This document shows positions 63,838-64,000 of a DNA stretch of 64,000 nt, piece by piece; position 1 is the first letter of the stretch; every line of letters starts with the position of its first letter. The notes under the pieces were generated by a model. It did no database searches and was not told the DNA's origin. It saw only the letters and a list, made by a program, of their open reading frames with translations. The DNA comes from Pyxicephalus adspersus (taxonomy: Eukaryota; Chordata; Amphibia; Anura; Pyxicephalidae): NCBI RefSeq assembly GCF_032062135.1, contig NC_092862.1:44644714-44708713 (forward strand), written 5' to 3'. A program made the position numbers and the translations under genes.

Positions 63838-63930
63838 TGCCCCTGATTCATCAATAAAATCCGCGCTCGCTTGAAGCGCGAAAGTACGCGCGGCCATCGA
63901 TCGCGGTTTACGCGTGTCATCAAGTGCTTG
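63838..63930. repeat. CpG-rich inverted-repeat fragment near the window end
   Basis: GCCCCTGATTCATCAATAAA then CGCGCTCGCTTGAAGCGCG (hairpin), GTACGCGCGGCCATCGATCG and GGTTTACGCG. The CpG density is far above its surroundings. Probably part of a MITE with a CCTGATTCATCAA terminus; the other end was not identified. Confidence 0.5.
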
Positions 63931-64000
63931 GATGTTATGCATTGATGTGACTTTGTAATCCTCATTATTGTCATTTTCATGCAGTTGTTCATTTCATTGC

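Overview
The window is vertebrate nuclear DNA: intron-rich, AT-rich, and full of transposons. The repeat content (Tx1-like L1 elements, L2-type LINE tails, many short palindromic DNA transposons) suggests an amphibian, most likely a frog. That species call is inference. No tRNA, rRNA, CRISPR array or bacterial-type gene was seen.

Positions 1 to about 30,480 hold one gene on the minus strand, RBBP8 (CtIP), the DNA-end resection cofactor of MRE11-RAD50-NBS1. I read 17 coding exons from 26,228 down to 419. Every splice phase joins correctly and gives 817 codons plus one base. The last coding exon lies beyond position 1. The order from the N terminus is: tetramerising coiled coil with a CxxC; PDSP segment; S-P-V-F (BRCA1 site); KEN box; PLDLS (CtBP site); damage-recruitment segment; [12 protein letters not shown] block; Sae2-like C-terminal domain with CKEC, RHR, the CDK site in STPENF and the STQ site. 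A coding exon 1 with 5' UTR lies at 26,111-26,308. A CpG-rich block at 30,190-30,470 with an E2F-type and an NRF1-type site is the probable promoter.

Repeats in the gene include two related hAT elements with perfect 8-bp target duplications (1,863-2,253 and 27,430-27,943), a truncated mariner with a decayed transposase (7,840-8,627), a TA-flanked terminal-inverted-repeat element (26,589-27,101), palindromic MITEs, long TA microsatellites and a ~62-bp minisatellite beside the promoter.

Positions 30,500-64,000 look intergenic (upstream of RBBP8) and I found no host gene there. The main contents are an L2/CR1-type reverse transcriptase fragment split by a MITE (30,820-32,225), a second MITE of the same family (33,069-33,400), a complete 3.5-kb L1-type insertion on the minus strand (45,409-48,956), and a decayed L1 on the plus strand (about 51,270-57,231) that carries a solo LTR (55,557-55,901).

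I found no clear new multi-gene system. The most unusual object is the 45.4-49.0 kb L1. It has an intact ORF1 and an ORF2 that stays open although the whole reverse transcriptase domain is missing, between perfect 18-bp target duplications.
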